Below are positions 46,310 through 55,176 of a stretch of DNA of 64,000 nucleotides, one piece after another. The position numbers and the translations under genes are program-made. The stretch is from contig JAFKHV010000014.1 in the NCBI GenBank assembly GCA_017306715.1, positions 17,369-81,368 on the forward strand, in the 5' to 3' direction. The notes under the pieces are model-generated. The model was not told the DNA's origin and did not search any database. It saw only the letters and a program-made list of their open reading frames with translations. Positions within the stretch are counted from its first letter, which is position 1; each line of letters begins with the position of its first letter. This stretch comes from Legionella sp. (GTDB taxonomy: Bacteria > Pseudomonadota > Gammaproteobacteria > Legionellales > Legionellaceae).

Positions 46310-46344
46310 ACAACGTACAACCTGGACAATACAACTTGGATTAA

Positions 46345-46374
46345 AGTATAGCTCTTTTAAAATTTATTGCACAA
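46345..46374 (-). promoter_or_regulatory. Predicted promoter of the F-box/ankyrin gene
   Basis: On the minus strand TTGTGC (46369-46374) and TATACT (46345-46350) are 18 bases apart, upstream of the ATG at 46309. It faces the promoter of the DUF1328 gene on the other strand, and the two are only about 15 bases apart. Confidence 0.45.
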
Positions 46375-46388
46375 CCTCAGGGTGAAAA

Positions 46389-46417
46389 TTGAACGATTTG
46401 ATTATTTATCCTATACT
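46389..46417 (+). promoter_or_regulatory. Sigma70 promoter of the DUF1328 gene
   Basis: TTGAAC (46389-46394), 17 bases, then TATACT (46412-46417), close to consensus and at a suitable distance before the start at 46470. Confidence 0.65.
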
Positions 46418-46469
46418 TATCATCAAGGTAGCATTACCTTATTATTCCACCTGAACAAGGAGAATCACT

Positions 46470-46652
46470 ATGTTAGGTTGGGCATTAACTTTTTTAATCA
46501 TTGCGATAATTGCGGGAGCATTTGGGTTTGGCGGCATTGCGGTTGCTGCGGCGGGGATTGCAAAAATTTTATTTTTCCTCTTCTTAGTTATTTTTGTGGT
46601 CTTTTTGGTTATGGGCTTATTGGGACGACGTGGCCCACCTCCTGCGGTCTAA
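46470..46652 (+). CDS. DUF1328-family small membrane protein
   Basis: A 60-residue protein with two tightly spaced membrane helices. The pattern [20 protein letters not shown], then [18 protein letters not shown] and a short basic end GRRGPP is that of the YtjA/DUF1328 family, small inner-membrane proteins often induced under envelope or general stress; function unknown. The ATG at 46470 follows AAGGAG. An overlapping frame (46367-46666) is not real. It has its own strong promoter and a hairpin terminator. Confidence 0.88.
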   Translation: MLGWALTFLIIAIIAGAFGFGGIAVAAAGIAKILFFLFLVIFVVFLVMGLLGRRGPPPAV

Positions 46653-46658
46653 AAATTA

Positions 46659-46685
46659 AGGCATAAAAAATTTTCTTTTATGCCT
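46659..46685. terminator. Bidirectional terminator, DUF1328 gene and iaaA
   Basis: Ten-base stem AGGCATAAAA (46659-46668)/TTTTATGCCT (46676-46685) with a seven-base loop. It lies between two convergent genes, 6 bases after the DUF1328 stop and overlapping the last bases of iaaA. A and T runs in the arms suit both strands. Confidence 0.75.
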
Positions 46686-47586
46686 AATCTATTTCTACAA
46701 TTAATTCTACTTCGGAGGCTTTAAAGGCGCGCTTCATAATTTCGCTGTTGAAAGCAACCCCAAAGTTTCCTTGTTGATCAACAGAGATAACTCCCATCTC
46801 ACCTTTGAGCTTGTTGCGCTGAAAAATAACTTCTTCACAAGCATTTTGTAGACTTAATTTATTTTCAACCATCATCGCAATCGTATGTCCTACAACCTGG
46901 CGAATCAAATATTCTCCTTCTCCGGTTCCGGAGACAGCACAATACTGATTGGCATAACAACCGGCACCAATGATACAACTATCCCCCACGCGCCCGGGTA
47001 AACAATTGTTAAGCCCCCCGGTTGAGGTAGCCGCTGCGAGATTTCCGGTTTGATCCAAAGCCACAGCACCTACGGTTCCTTTCATGCGCTTTTGATAAAT
47101 ATCGTTTTCTGTCTCACGGCTGTGCAGCTCTTGAAATTCTTCCCATTGATGTGGCGTGATAAAATAAGATTCCGGCTGGAGTGGAAGCGCAAATTTTTTT
47201 GCAAGCTCCGTTGCGCCATATCCGGAAAGATAAACATGACGCGTATGTTCCATTACTAATCGTGCCAATAGAACAGGGTTTTGCACAGTACGCACCATAG
47301 AGACGGCACCAGCACGTAAAGTTTTGCCCTCCATAATCGAGGCATCCATCTCAACTTCACCATTGCTATTGAGCGCAGCACCTTTACCGGCATTAAATAA
47401 TGGATTATCTTCGAGAATTTGCACCGCAGCTTGAACCGCATCGATTGCTGTGCCACCCGCATTTAAAATGCCATAGCCCTGCTCTACGGCCTCCGCTAAA
47501 CCTTGTTTACATTCTTGACGATGTGTACGCAGAAATGCGCTGTCTTCACTAGCTCCGCCATGAACTGCAATAGCGATTTTACCCAT
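46684..47586 (-). CDS. iaaA: Isoaspartyl dipeptidase/asparaginase (Ntn-hydrolase)
   Basis: Hydrolyses beta-aspartyl dipeptides, including beta-Asp-Arg released from cyanophycin. The precursor autocleaves before Thr171 in KGTVGAVALD, the N-terminal nucleophile of the beta subunit. Other blocks are VHGGAS at the N-terminus, NPLFNAGKGAALNSNGEVEMDASIM and TSTGGLNNCLPGRVGDSCIIGAG. Length 300. It starts 10 bases after cphB and is last in cphA-cphB-iaaA, which makes a role in the final step of cyanophycin use likely. Confidence 0.93.
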   Translation of the reverse strand: MGKIAIAVHGGASEDSAFLRTHRQECKQGLAEAVEQGYGILNAGGTAIDAVQAAVQILEDNPLFNAGKGAALNSNGEVEMDASIMEGKTLRAGAVSMVRTVQNPVLLARLVMEHTRHVYLSGYGATELAKKFALPLQPESYFITPHQWEEFQELHSRETENDIYQKRMKGTVGAVALDQTGNLAAATSTGGLNNCLPGRVGDSCIIGAGCYANQYCAVSGTGEGEYLIRQVVGHTIAMMVENKLSLQNACEEVIFQRNKLKGEMGVISVDQQGNFGVAFNSEIMKRAFKASEVELIVEID

Positions 47587-47596
47587 TTTTAATCCT

Positions 47597-48460
47597 TTAA
47601 CTATGCGTTTTTGGTTTAGGAATCGCAGGATTGGATAACATGCGTTTTGAAATTGAAAATTGGCAGCCTTTCACCAACAAATGAACCCGCAAATTTTCTA
47701 CAAATACCGCCTCCCCCTCTTCCACCTCAGTAATATTGGTTTGATCAATATAGCGGCCATCGATAATCACGACCATCCCTGAACCATGACATTCGGCATC
47801 CGTACCATTGTGAATAACTAAAGCGGTATCTTCACCTAAACCAATGCCTAATTGCTCAGGATTCATGATAATCGCATGCGCTAAACGGCTAAAACGGCCG
47901 CGTTTAATGAAATGGGTGTCAATAATACAGGATTGTAAAATGCCTAACCCTGAAGAAGTTAATAAATTACGATAACGCAGCGCCTCAGAGAGCCCGCCCC
48001 CCATAATCATGACTGAAGACATGACCATGGCACCTGCGCTGGTTCCCGCAACAATAAAATCACTATCCTTCATGTAACGTTCTTTTATGATATCCACAAT
48101 AGGCGTCCCCCCCAATATTGTGGATAAGCGAAATTGATCCCCCCCAGTAAAGAAAATAGCACCTGCATTTTCAGCACGGCTTAGATACTCAGTACTGCGC
48201 GCTTCACTTCTTTTTTTAATCGGTAAAAAACCTATATTGTTATAACCCATGTTATTAAAAACACGCTGATACACCTTTTTAACTTCACTTTGTATTTCAG
48301 AACCGGTAGTGATAATCTCAATTTTTTTATTGGATGGCGGTAGCAATTCACGCAAAATTTCATAACGCGTGAACTCCTCATCCTGCTCGACGCACTCAGG
48401 AAGCTCGTCGCCTTTATCCTCAGCACCGCCAATAATTAGTAACTTAGCTTTGGGCGTCAT
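47597..48460 (-). CDS. cphB: Cyanophycinase
   Basis: Serine exopeptidase that degrades cyanophycin to beta-Asp-Arg dipeptides. Peptidase family S51 features: the nucleophile Ser141 in AGTSAGAM, FFTGGDQ at 104-110, and LGIGLGEDTALVI after a His block (IDTHFIKRGRFSRL). Length about 287. The ATG at 48460 follows GAGG and gives MTPKAKLLIIGGAEDK; the upstream in-frame ATG at 48472 is rejected. It has no signal peptide, so it is the intracellular form. It overlaps the end of cphA by 17 bases. Confidence 0.93.
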   Translation of the reverse strand: MTPKAKLLIIGGAEDKGDELPECVEQDEEFTRYEILRELLPPSNKKIEIITTGSEIQSEVKKVYQRVFNNMGYNNIGFLPIKKRSEARSTEYLSRAENAGAIFFTGGDQFRLSTILGGTPIVDIIKERYMKDSDFIVAGTSAGAMVMSSVMIMGGGLSEALRYRNLLTSSGLGILQSCIIDTHFIKRGRFSRLAHAIIMNPEQLGIGLGEDTALVIHNGTDAECHGSGMVVIIDGRYIDQTNITEVEEGEAVFVENLRVHLLVKGCQFSISKRMLSNPAIPKPKTHS

Positions 48461-51083
48461 TATATACCTCATTAAACTGATTATTTTGCGTTTCTTTTTT
48501 CTTTAACATACGGGTTACTTCAAATACATCTTCGACAGCACAAAAAACAAAGGTATTATCATGAGAGCGTTCTAGGATTTGTTTAATCGCATCAACCTCA
48601 TCAGAGATAATATTCACCTGGGGATGCAACCCAGAGCGCTCAATACCTGTTCGCAAATGTTGGGTAATGTTTTGATTTGACCGACCCCGCCCATCTTTAT
48701 CGTGACGAATAATAATTTCGTCAAACATGGTTGCGGAATGGTAACCGAGCTGCTGAATATCTTCATCGCGACGATCACCGGCTACACCAATAATGCCTAT
48801 TTTTTTATGACAATGAATTGTCTCTAAATAATTTTTTATTTCACAAAAAGCACCTTCGTTATGAGCATAATCAACCATCACGTTACATTGAGGAAAATGA
48901 AATAAATTCATACGGCCTGGCAAATTTTCAGGGGTGGGATGAAAGTTCAATAAAGCAGTTTTGATTTGTTTTATATTAAAGCCACTGATTACCCCGGCCA
49001 TGATTGCGGGTAGGATATTTAAAATCATGCAAGTCGCTGTACCTTCAAAAGTAATCGGAATATCTTTTATAGCGCAGAACAGTTGCCGTTCAGCTCCTTT
49101 TTGGATGACCACTTTACCTTGTTCAAGATACACGGCCATGCCGCCTTGCTCACAATGCTTTCGTATACGCGGACCGGCAAAGGTGCTAAATAAGGCCACT
49201 TGGCATCTGAGTTGGTCTTTAATGCTATAAGTTAAATTATCATCCGCATTAAGGATGCAATAACCACTCTTTTTAGTGCTATGCGCCACCACCGCTTTCA
49301 CATCCGTTAAGTCCTCTAATGTATGAATATCATTAAGGCCTAAATGATCGGCACTGATGTTGGTGATGATGCTTATATCACATTCATCAAAACCAAGCCC
49401 TGACCGTAAAATACCACCACGAGCACATTCCAGGACGGCAAATTCAACTTCTGGGGAATGTAAAACGACTTGGGCACTGGCAGGTCCGCTGCAATCACCC
49501 TGAGTAATCAGCTTGTTATCAAGATATATACCCTCGGTAGTTGTGGTACCTGTATACAATTTAGCTTCACGTGCCAGGTGCGAAATTAGACGGACCACCG
49601 TCGTTTTTCCATTGGTTCCGGTCACAGCCACGATAGGGATTCGCGCTTCTTCAGCATGAGGATAGAGCATATCGAGCAGAGGTTGTGCCACATTTCGAGG
49701 CTGTCCTACATTAGGCGCCAGATGCATTCTTAATCCAGGACCTGCGTTTACCTCAATGATTGCACCATGATGCTCGTTAATTGGCAACCGTATATCTTTA
49801 GCGATTACATCAATACCACAGACATCGAGGCCGATTAACCTTGCAGTACGCTCAGCTAAAAAAACATTGGCAGGATGCACATCCTCGGTTACATCCGCAG
49901 CGGTTCCGCCTGAGCTTAAATTAGCAGTCTCTTTAAGGTACAATGCCTGGCCTAAAGGTAAAATACTGGCCAAAGTGAGATTATACTGCCGCAGTATTGA
50001 AAAAGTGGACTCATCAATTTTAATCGCTGTTAACACATTTTCATGTTCTTCCCCACGATTTGGATCCTCATTAGCTTGCTTGATTAATGATTCAATAGAA
50101 TCCACACCATTACCCACAACCATTGCGGGAGTGCGTTTAGCCACCGCAACTAATTTGTAATTAATCACTAGAAAACGGTAATCATTACCTGTTATATAAC
50201 GTTCCACCACCACATATTGGGATATTTTTTGTGCTTGTTCGAAGCCAAATTGCGCTTTCGTGAGCGTGGTAACATTTGTGGTTACACCCTTCCCGTGATT
50301 TCCGTCCAAAGGTTTAATCACCAAGGGAAAGCCTAAATGCTCGACAGCGCGATTAAGCTCTTCTTTTGTTTTAACGGTCATACCCTTCGGGGTGGGTATA
50401 AAATGTTCGTTGAGAATTTTTTTCGTTAATTCCTTGTCTGAGGCGATATCTACGGCGATGGAGCTGGTTTCTGAGGTAATGGCCGCCCAGATTTTTTTTT
50501 GTTTGCATCCATAGCCTAGTGTAATTAATGAATCATTTTCCTTACGCAAATAGGGAATTTTCCGACGACGTGCTTCATCGACAATAGCTTTAGTACTCGG
50601 ACCAAGCCCTTCACGACGATTTATTTCTTTCAGTTGTGCAATGGCTTCGTGCACGGGATAATCCTTTCCCTCTGCTAAAGCAGTAATTAACTCTACGGCA
50701 GCTTTACCTGCAAAAAGGCCAGCGCTGGGTATCTGATAGGCAAAAATTACATGATAAACCCCATGGTCTTTGGTGCCATAGGTCCGGCCAAAACCACAAT
50801 CCATACCGGCAAGACACTGTAATTCCAGTGCGACATGCTCGATCACATGCCCTAACCAGGTGCCGCTTTCTAATCTAATTTTTAGCCCGCCACGAATGCC
50901 TTCTGAGCATCGGTGCTCGTAAAGACTGGGAAGCAACTCAAGAAGACGCTGATTAAAACTACCGAGTAAATTCGTTGGCTTTTCTTCATAAATACCCAGG
51001 TCCAACTTCATCTCGATCAGGTGAGTGCGACTATTTGACCAGTAGTTAGGTCCTTTTAATACCTGGGTTTTTAAAATGTTCAT
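48444..51083 (-). CDS. cphA: Cyanophycin synthetase
   Basis: Makes multi-L-arginyl-poly-L-aspartate from Asp and Arg with ATP, without ribosomes. The 879 residues contain the N-terminal domain (ILKTQVLKGPNYWS start), an ATP-grasp domain (about 215-475: LVIKPLDGNHGKGV, EVNAGPGLRMH) that adds Asp, and a Mur-ligase-like domain with the loop TGTNGKTT and block NVMVDYAHNEGAF that adds Arg. Domain order and length equal those of cyanobacterial and proteobacterial CphA1. The ATG at 51083 has AGGA six bases upstream, whereas 51089 is too close. It is the first gene of the operon. Confidence 0.95.
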   Translation of the reverse strand: MNILKTQVLKGPNYWSNSRTHLIEMKLDLGIYEEKPTNLLGSFNQRLLELLPSLYEHRCSEGIRGGLKIRLESGTWLGHVIEHVALELQCLAGMDCGFGRTYGTKDHGVYHVIFAYQIPSAGLFAGKAAVELITALAEGKDYPVHEAIAQLKEINRREGLGPSTKAIVDEARRRKIPYLRKENDSLITLGYGCKQKKIWAAITSETSSIAVDIASDKELTKKILNEHFIPTPKGMTVKTKEELNRAVEHLGFPLVIKPLDGNHGKGVTTNVTTLTKAQFGFEQAQKISQYVVVERYITGNDYRFLVINYKLVAVAKRTPAMVVGNGVDSIESLIKQANEDPNRGEEHENVLTAIKIDESTFSILRQYNLTLASILPLGQALYLKETANLSSGGTAADVTEDVHPANVFLAERTARLIGLDVCGIDVIAKDIRLPINEHHGAIIEVNAGPGLRMHLAPNVGQPRNVAQPLLDMLYPHAEEARIPIVAVTGTNGKTTVVRLISHLAREAKLYTGTTTTEGIYLDNKLITQGDCSGPASAQVVLHSPEVEFAVLECARGGILRSGLGFDECDISIITNISADHLGLNDIHTLEDLTDVKAVVAHSTKKSGYCILNADDNLTYSIKDQLRCQVALFSTFAGPRIRKHCEQGGMAVYLEQGKVVIQKGAERQLFCAIKDIPITFEGTATCMILNILPAIMAGVISGFNIKQIKTALLNFHPTPENLPGRMNLFHFPQCNVMVDYAHNEGAFCEIKNYLETIHCHKKIGIIGVAGDRRDEDIQQLGYHSATMFDEIIIRHDKDGRGRSNQNITQHLRTGIERSGLHPQVNIISDEVDAIKQILERSHDNTFVFCAVEDVFEVTRMLKKKETQNNQFNEVYNDAQS

Positions 51084-51299
51084 TATCATTCCTTTGACTG
51101 TCGATGATTAGCTCATCGTCGAACGGTTGTTGTGGGTGTGATAAGCTGCCTTATCTAACTTTTAAGTTTAGACTCTATTTTTTAAAATTAATCTTTTTTA
51201 GATAAAATTCTTTACCAAAATTAAGTCAAGGCAAAGTTTCAATTTATTTTTATCAAAGATAATTTGGTCAGACAAGTCCATCCCTTTAAAGGAAACAAA

Positions 51300-51317
51300 C
51301 TGCCTCCGCAGAGGCAG
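51300..51317 (-). terminator. Terminator of the PRC-barrel gene
   Basis: CTGCCTC/GAGGCAG stem with a four-base loop CGCA; on the minus strand it is followed by TTTGTTTCC. It lies just after the PRC-barrel stop at 51325 and separates it from cphA. Confidence 0.7.
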
Positions 51318-51324
51318 AGCCAAC

Positions 51325-51663
51325 TTACGAGTTGTAATATTGATTAATAGAAGAGGAAAAGGTGGGTGAGGCAAAATCAGGCCAATGATCTTTATCAAAC
51401 CCTGGTGCATCTTGTAAACGCTGCTTATCCACATCAAGAATAAAGCAATCTTCATTCTTGTCATAATGAAAACGATTCCAGGGCACTGCAAAAAACTTAT
51501 TTCCAAACCCTAAGAATCCACCAAAATCCAAAACCAGGTAATTTACTTTTCCAGAAAGCTTGTCAATGACGACCTCTGCGATATCGCCCAAGTCCTCATG
51601 GGTCGCATTCAACACTTTTACGCCAGTTATTTCACCTGATTTAACCACTCCGGAATGAGTCAT
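51325..51663 (-). CDS. PRC-barrel domain protein
   Basis: A 112-residue soluble protein made up largely of one PRC-barrel domain (about 10-85: GEITGVKVLNATHEDLGDIA and VVIDKLSGKVNYLVLDFGGF). This type is linked to stress responses and found with general-stress proteins in many proteobacteria; function is unknown. The ATG at 51663 follows AAGGAG at ideal spacing; the frame reaching 51726 is not needed. It has its own terminator, so it is not part of the cyanophycin operon. Confidence 0.87.
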   Translation of the reverse strand: MTHSGVVKSGEITGVKVLNATHEDLGDIAEVVIDKLSGKVNYLVLDFGGFLGFGNKFFAVPWNRFHYDKNEDCFILDVDKQRLQDAPGFDKDHWPDFASPTFSSSINQYYNS

Positions 51664-51778
51664 GTTAATCTCCTTATTGTACTTCGATAAGAGCTTCTCC
51701 GCTGGGTACTTATAAAGACCCTTCATTGATCAAATTTAGTACAGAAAAGTTCTTTATGCAATCAGCAGCCTTTGGAAA

Positions 51779-52288
51779 TCACTTTGGAGAACATGTGTAT
51801 TCATGTTTGGAATTATTTACCGATAAAACCATATGCATCACGGTTACTGGATGGGTTTTATATACGTCGTCAGCAATAATCGACCAACCATGAGTTTGGT
51901 AGTATTCGGGTATGGTCCTATCAAAAGCAAAGAGATAAAGATCCTCAAAACCCATTTTTCGAGCCTGTTCTTTAATAGCGTCCATTAATCGTGATGCAAT
52001 TGCCTGGCCACGAAACTGTTTATGGACTCCTAAAGATCCCAGCCAAGGCTTTAAATCAGGTCTAATTCCATCATTGTCACGTAAGCTGCACATGCCCACA
52101 ATTTGTTTCTCGTGCAAGGCAACAAAAGTTATGGGAAGGCAATCTGTATTTGCATGATCGCGAAAACGCTCAACTGCTTGAGCGCGCGTTATTTCTGGCA
52201 ACCAAATTCTACCTAAACCTTCGTACCATATCTCAGCTAATTGCTCGAGTTTATCTTGATGATGGTATAAAAGGTCAATTTGAATCAT
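51779..52288 (-). CDS. GNAT-family N-acetyltransferase
   Basis: Acetyl-CoA-dependent transferase of about 169 residues. The core includes VGMCSLRDNDG, LGSLGVHKQFRGQAIASRLM (motif A, acetyl-CoA pyrophosphate binding: QFRGQAIA) and LYLFAFDRTIPEYYQTHGW. The acceptor substrate is unknown. The ATG at 52288 follows GGAG; the upstream frame (to 52327) overlaps the beta-lactamase-fold gene and is less likely. It is the second gene behind the hydrolase below, 25 bases after its stop. Confidence 0.87.
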   Translation of the reverse strand: MIQIDLLYHHQDKLEQLAEIWYEGLGRIWLPEITRAQAVERFRDHANTDCLPITFVALHEKQIVGMCSLRDNDGIRPDLKPWLGSLGVHKQFRGQAIASRLMDAIKEQARKMGFEDLYLFAFDRTIPEYYQTHGWSIIADDVYKTHPVTVMHMVLSVNNSKHEYTCSPK

Positions 52289-52313
52289 CGTTTTCTCCAA
52301 TTTTTTCTGATAC

Positions 52314-53870
52314 TCAAGCCCAGTCAATTTCTTTTTTCATAGGCGCAATTTCTTCCATTTGCAAATTTTGGATCAAAGCAGGCTTATCAGGGCTTAAGAC
52401 CAAGGTAATTTTCAGGCGACTTCCGTTCACACCTTCAATTATAAATGATCCACTCAACTGAGTCTGGGGGACTAATTGGGTAACTTTTCGTATTCCCCCC
52501 AATTTTTCAAATAACTCTAGAGAACGTTTTCTCCAACCAATGCGGGGATTATCCTTAAAAAAATTGCTTGCGAAAATATTATGTGACTGGGATATATTCC
52601 ATTGCGGTAAAATGTGCATTAACTCATGCTGACGTTGCTGCAATATCGAAGATACCAATAAGGTACAGGGTTTGAGATGAGCTTGTTCAATGAGTTCATC
52701 CAATACCTCACGATTTATCTTTTCCGCAGGTGCATAAGTCTGATTGGTAAACAAAATTACTGCTAAGCCATATTCTGGTAAAAATAACCAGTTACTTCCA
52801 AAGCCAGGCAATCCCCCGCTGTGCCCAATGATAACCTGCTTTTTGCAATTTTCTGTTCGTCTTAAACCATATCCATATGAATAGTTTAATGCACAAGGCG
52901 TTACTGGATGATTACTGAGTACATATGGTCGCCAAGCCTGATGCATCTCTCGTAAAGAGGCGCGTTTAAGCGGACTTGAATCATCTTCATCTCGGGGTGG
53001 CCATGCTGCTTGATGTAATGCAACATAGCGACTAAATGCCGGTAATGAGATCCACATTCCTCCCATTGCTGCAAAACTACCGTCATGTAATAAAGGCTCC
53101 TCCTCCCAAGTACCGTGTCCCCAGCGATAGCCATGCGCCAGCAATCCTTGCGGAATTTCCTGATATTCCCAAGCCGCATCGTGCATTTTTAACGGCTGCC
53201 AAATATTTTTAGCTACAAACTTTTGTAGCGAAACTCCGCTTACCTTATCCACGACAAGCCCTAACAAAGCAAATCCCAAATTACTGTACTCAAAATCCGA
53301 AGCAGCAGGTGTTGATAAGGATACTCCTCGCTTTAATAGATTAAGCAAAGCGTCTTGAGTTAAATCAAGCTGCCGGTCTCCCCAAGAATTATCTTCAGGA
53401 AAGCCCGCACTATGAGTGAGTAAATCACGAATGGTTATGTCCGGTGAATCTTGGGTCAGCTTTAAATTTTTTGTGGCTGGTAAATAATGGGCAATTGGAT
53501 CATCTAATTTTAATTTTCCACCATCACGAAGCTGCATTATCGCCATTGCGGTAAAACTTTTTGTCATTGAAGCAATGCGAAAATAAGTATTTGCGTTTAC
53601 CGGTATTTTATTTTTTACATCAGCATAACCATAGTGACCGGTATGAATTAATCGGCCATCGAGCATAATGCCAAAGATATAACCTGGTAGATGTTGCTCC
53701 TGGGCAAACTTTTTATAGCGAGCATCCATGGTTTTTGCCGCGATTTGAATTGATGCAGTCTGTAGGTGATGGTTACATTGATAAATCTGCTCCGCATATC
53801 CCGCAACTGAATGAAGCAGAAGGCACCGTATGAAAAAGGCTCGTGCACATTTAAACGTTTGAAAGCTCAT
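52314..53870 (-). CDS. Serine beta-lactamase-fold hydrolase (class C/esterase type)
   Basis: Exported serine hydrolase of 518 residues with a signal peptide (about 1-26). Active-site motifs: SMTK near residue 102 (SxxK), YSN in FEYSNLGFALL, and HSGG in IGHSGGLPGFGSNW replacing the KTG triad. The same combination is found in class C beta-lactamase relatives, D-aminopeptidases and esterases such as EstB. The substrate is unknown, and antibiotic resistance should not be assumed. A C-terminal extension (about 400-518) follows the catalytic domain. The ATG at 53870 follows TGGAG. Confidence 0.87.
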   Translation of the reverse strand: MSFQTFKCARAFFIRCLLLHSVAGYAEQIYQCNHHLQTASIQIAAKTMDARYKKFAQEQHLPGYIFGIMLDGRLIHTGHYGYADVKNKIPVNANTYFRIASMTKSFTAMAIMQLRDGGKLKLDDPIAHYLPATKNLKLTQDSPDITIRDLLTHSAGFPEDNSWGDRQLDLTQDALLNLLKRGVSLSTPAASDFEYSNLGFALLGLVVDKVSGVSLQKFVAKNIWQPLKMHDAAWEYQEIPQGLLAHGYRWGHGTWEEEPLLHDGSFAAMGGMWISLPAFSRYVALHQAAWPPRDEDDSSPLKRASLREMHQAWRPYVLSNHPVTPCALNYSYGYGLRRTENCKKQVIIGHSGGLPGFGSNWLFLPEYGLAVILFTNQTYAPAEKINREVLDELIEQAHLKPCTLLVSSILQQRQHELMHILPQWNISQSHNIFASNFFKDNPRIGWRKRSLELFEKLGGIRKVTQLVPQTQLSGSFIIEGVNGSRLKITLVLSPDKPALIQNLQMEEIAPMKKEIDWA

Positions 53871-53917
53871 CTTTTCTACTCCATACTTGATAAAAAACCC
53901 GGCTTCTGATCGACACT

Positions 53918-54382
53918 ATGAAATTTTCGACCTTATTAAAATTAATGCGCTTTTGGCCACCATTTCTGGGTGCGGGAATTCGTGTGAAAAGCTTTAAACC
54001 AGATTATACCGAGATCGTGGTGCAAATGAAGCTGTATTTTTGGAACCGAAATTATGTAGGAACCCATTTTGGTGGTTCAATATATTCGATGACGGATCCG
54101 TATTATATGTTGATGTTAATGAACTTATTAGGCAGGGATTATATTATTTGGGATAAAGCTGCAAATATCCGCTATAAAAAACCCGCTCGCGGTACGATTT
54201 ATGCGACCTTCTCATTATCCTTAGACCAAATTGAAGCGCTGCGGCAACAGGTTTTGCTTGAGAAAAAAATTCAACCGGAATTCATCATCCCCATCACCAA
54301 TAAAAAAGGTGAAGTAGTTGCCGAAGTCGTTAAAGTGCTTTCAATTTCCCAGAAGGAGTATTCTAAGCCAAATTCTGGATAA
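53918..54382 (+). CDS. DUF4442 hotdog-fold protein
   Basis: A 154-residue hotdog-fold protein of the DUF4442 group, related to thioesterases. Typical blocks are WPPFLGAGIRVKSFKPDYTE, NYVGTHFGGSIYSMTDPYYM and AANIRYKKPARGTIYA. The catalytic residue of hotdog thioesterases is not obvious, so enzyme activity is uncertain. It is divergent from the hydrolase gene, and its end overlaps the end of the convergent alpha/beta hydrolase gene by about 20 bases. Confidence 0.82.
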   Translation: MKFSTLLKLMRFWPPFLGAGIRVKSFKPDYTEIVVQMKLYFWNRNYVGTHFGGSIYSMTDPYYMLMLMNLLGRDYIIWDKAANIRYKKPARGTIYATFSLSLDQIEALRQQVLLEKKIQPEFIIPITNKKGEVVAEVVKVLSISQKEYSKPNSG

Positions 54383-55163
54383 ACTGATGGACAACCTGAT
54401 AAAAGACCTCGGGTTGTTCAATTTGGGGTAGATGACCACACTCACGAAAGCAATAATATCGGGCATCTTGAAGTTTATCCATCAATCTTTTTACCAAAAA
54501 TTCTTGAAAGATAATGTCTTCATCACCCGCAAGAACCAAGGCTGGCTGAGGCAATCTCCCTGCCCAATCTTCGGAATTAAATGCCAATAACGCGGCATAC
54601 TGTCCGGCGTACCCTCTATCAGTAAATGGTGCAGGATTTCTAGCCCCAAGTTGAACTAAAATGTCTAACGTTCCAGGTTCAGATAAAAAGCGATGTGAGA
54701 ATACCCAGCTGCATGCGGCTTTAATTAGAGCCTCTTGCGGTACTTCTGCAAGGCGTAACTCCCACTGCGCTTGTAGGTAAACTTGATAGGGTGCATCTGG
54801 CGAGGTTACGGTATTGCATAAAATCATGGATTGTACCAAATCCGGAAAATCCCGTGCTAAGGTCTGGGTTACAAATCCACCCATAGAACTACCGACAAAA
54901 TGAGCTCTATCAATCTTTAATTGCAGACACAATTCAGAGACATCACGTGCCATTTGTTCAATCGTATAGGGGCCTTCCGGCACCTCGGTCCGACCTGCTC
55001 CACGGTTATCTAACAAGATAACCTGATAACTTTTACGAAAATGATCTAAAACAGCACTCCATACAATATGATCCGCAGAAAAACCACCCAAAAAAACGAT
55101 TGGCGTTCCTGTGCCGTGTATTTCATAGTACATATTTATTCCATTGACTGAAATCGTTCCCAT
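54363..55163 (-). CDS. Alpha/beta-hydrolase fold protein
   Basis: Soluble alpha/beta hydrolase of about 266 residues. Features: FLGGFSADH (oxyanion region), LDNRGAGRTE, nucleophile Ser in VGSSMGGFV, Asp in LAGDEDIIF and His in RECGHLPQIEQP. The set resembles 3-oxoadipate enol-lactonase or haloalkane-type hydrolases; substrate cannot be named. The ATG at 55163 lies six bases after AAGG. It begins 13 bases after the DipZ-like gene and likely shares its transcript. Confidence 0.87.
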   Translation of the reverse strand: MGTISVNGINMYYEIHGTGTPIVFLGGFSADHIVWSAVLDHFRKSYQVILLDNRGAGRTEVPEGPYTIEQMARDVSELCLQLKIDRAHFVGSSMGGFVTQTLARDFPDLVQSMILCNTVTSPDAPYQVYLQAQWELRLAEVPQEALIKAACSWVFSHRFLSEPGTLDILVQLGARNPAPFTDRGYAGQYAALLAFNSEDWAGRLPQPALVLAGDEDIIFQEFLVKRLMDKLQDARYYCFRECGHLPQIEQPEVFYQVVHQFIQNLA

Positions 55164-55176
55164 ATTCATCCTTAAT

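Noticed and set aside
46367..46666. 99-codon plus-strand frame over the DUF1328 gene
   Set aside because: It spans the promoter and covers the DUF1328 gene in another frame. DUF1328 has the ribosome-binding site and a family match.
51198..51506. Open frame of 102 codons on the minus strand
   Set aside because: It overlaps the PRC-barrel gene in another frame and runs through that gene's terminator; the PRC-barrel protein is clearly the real product.
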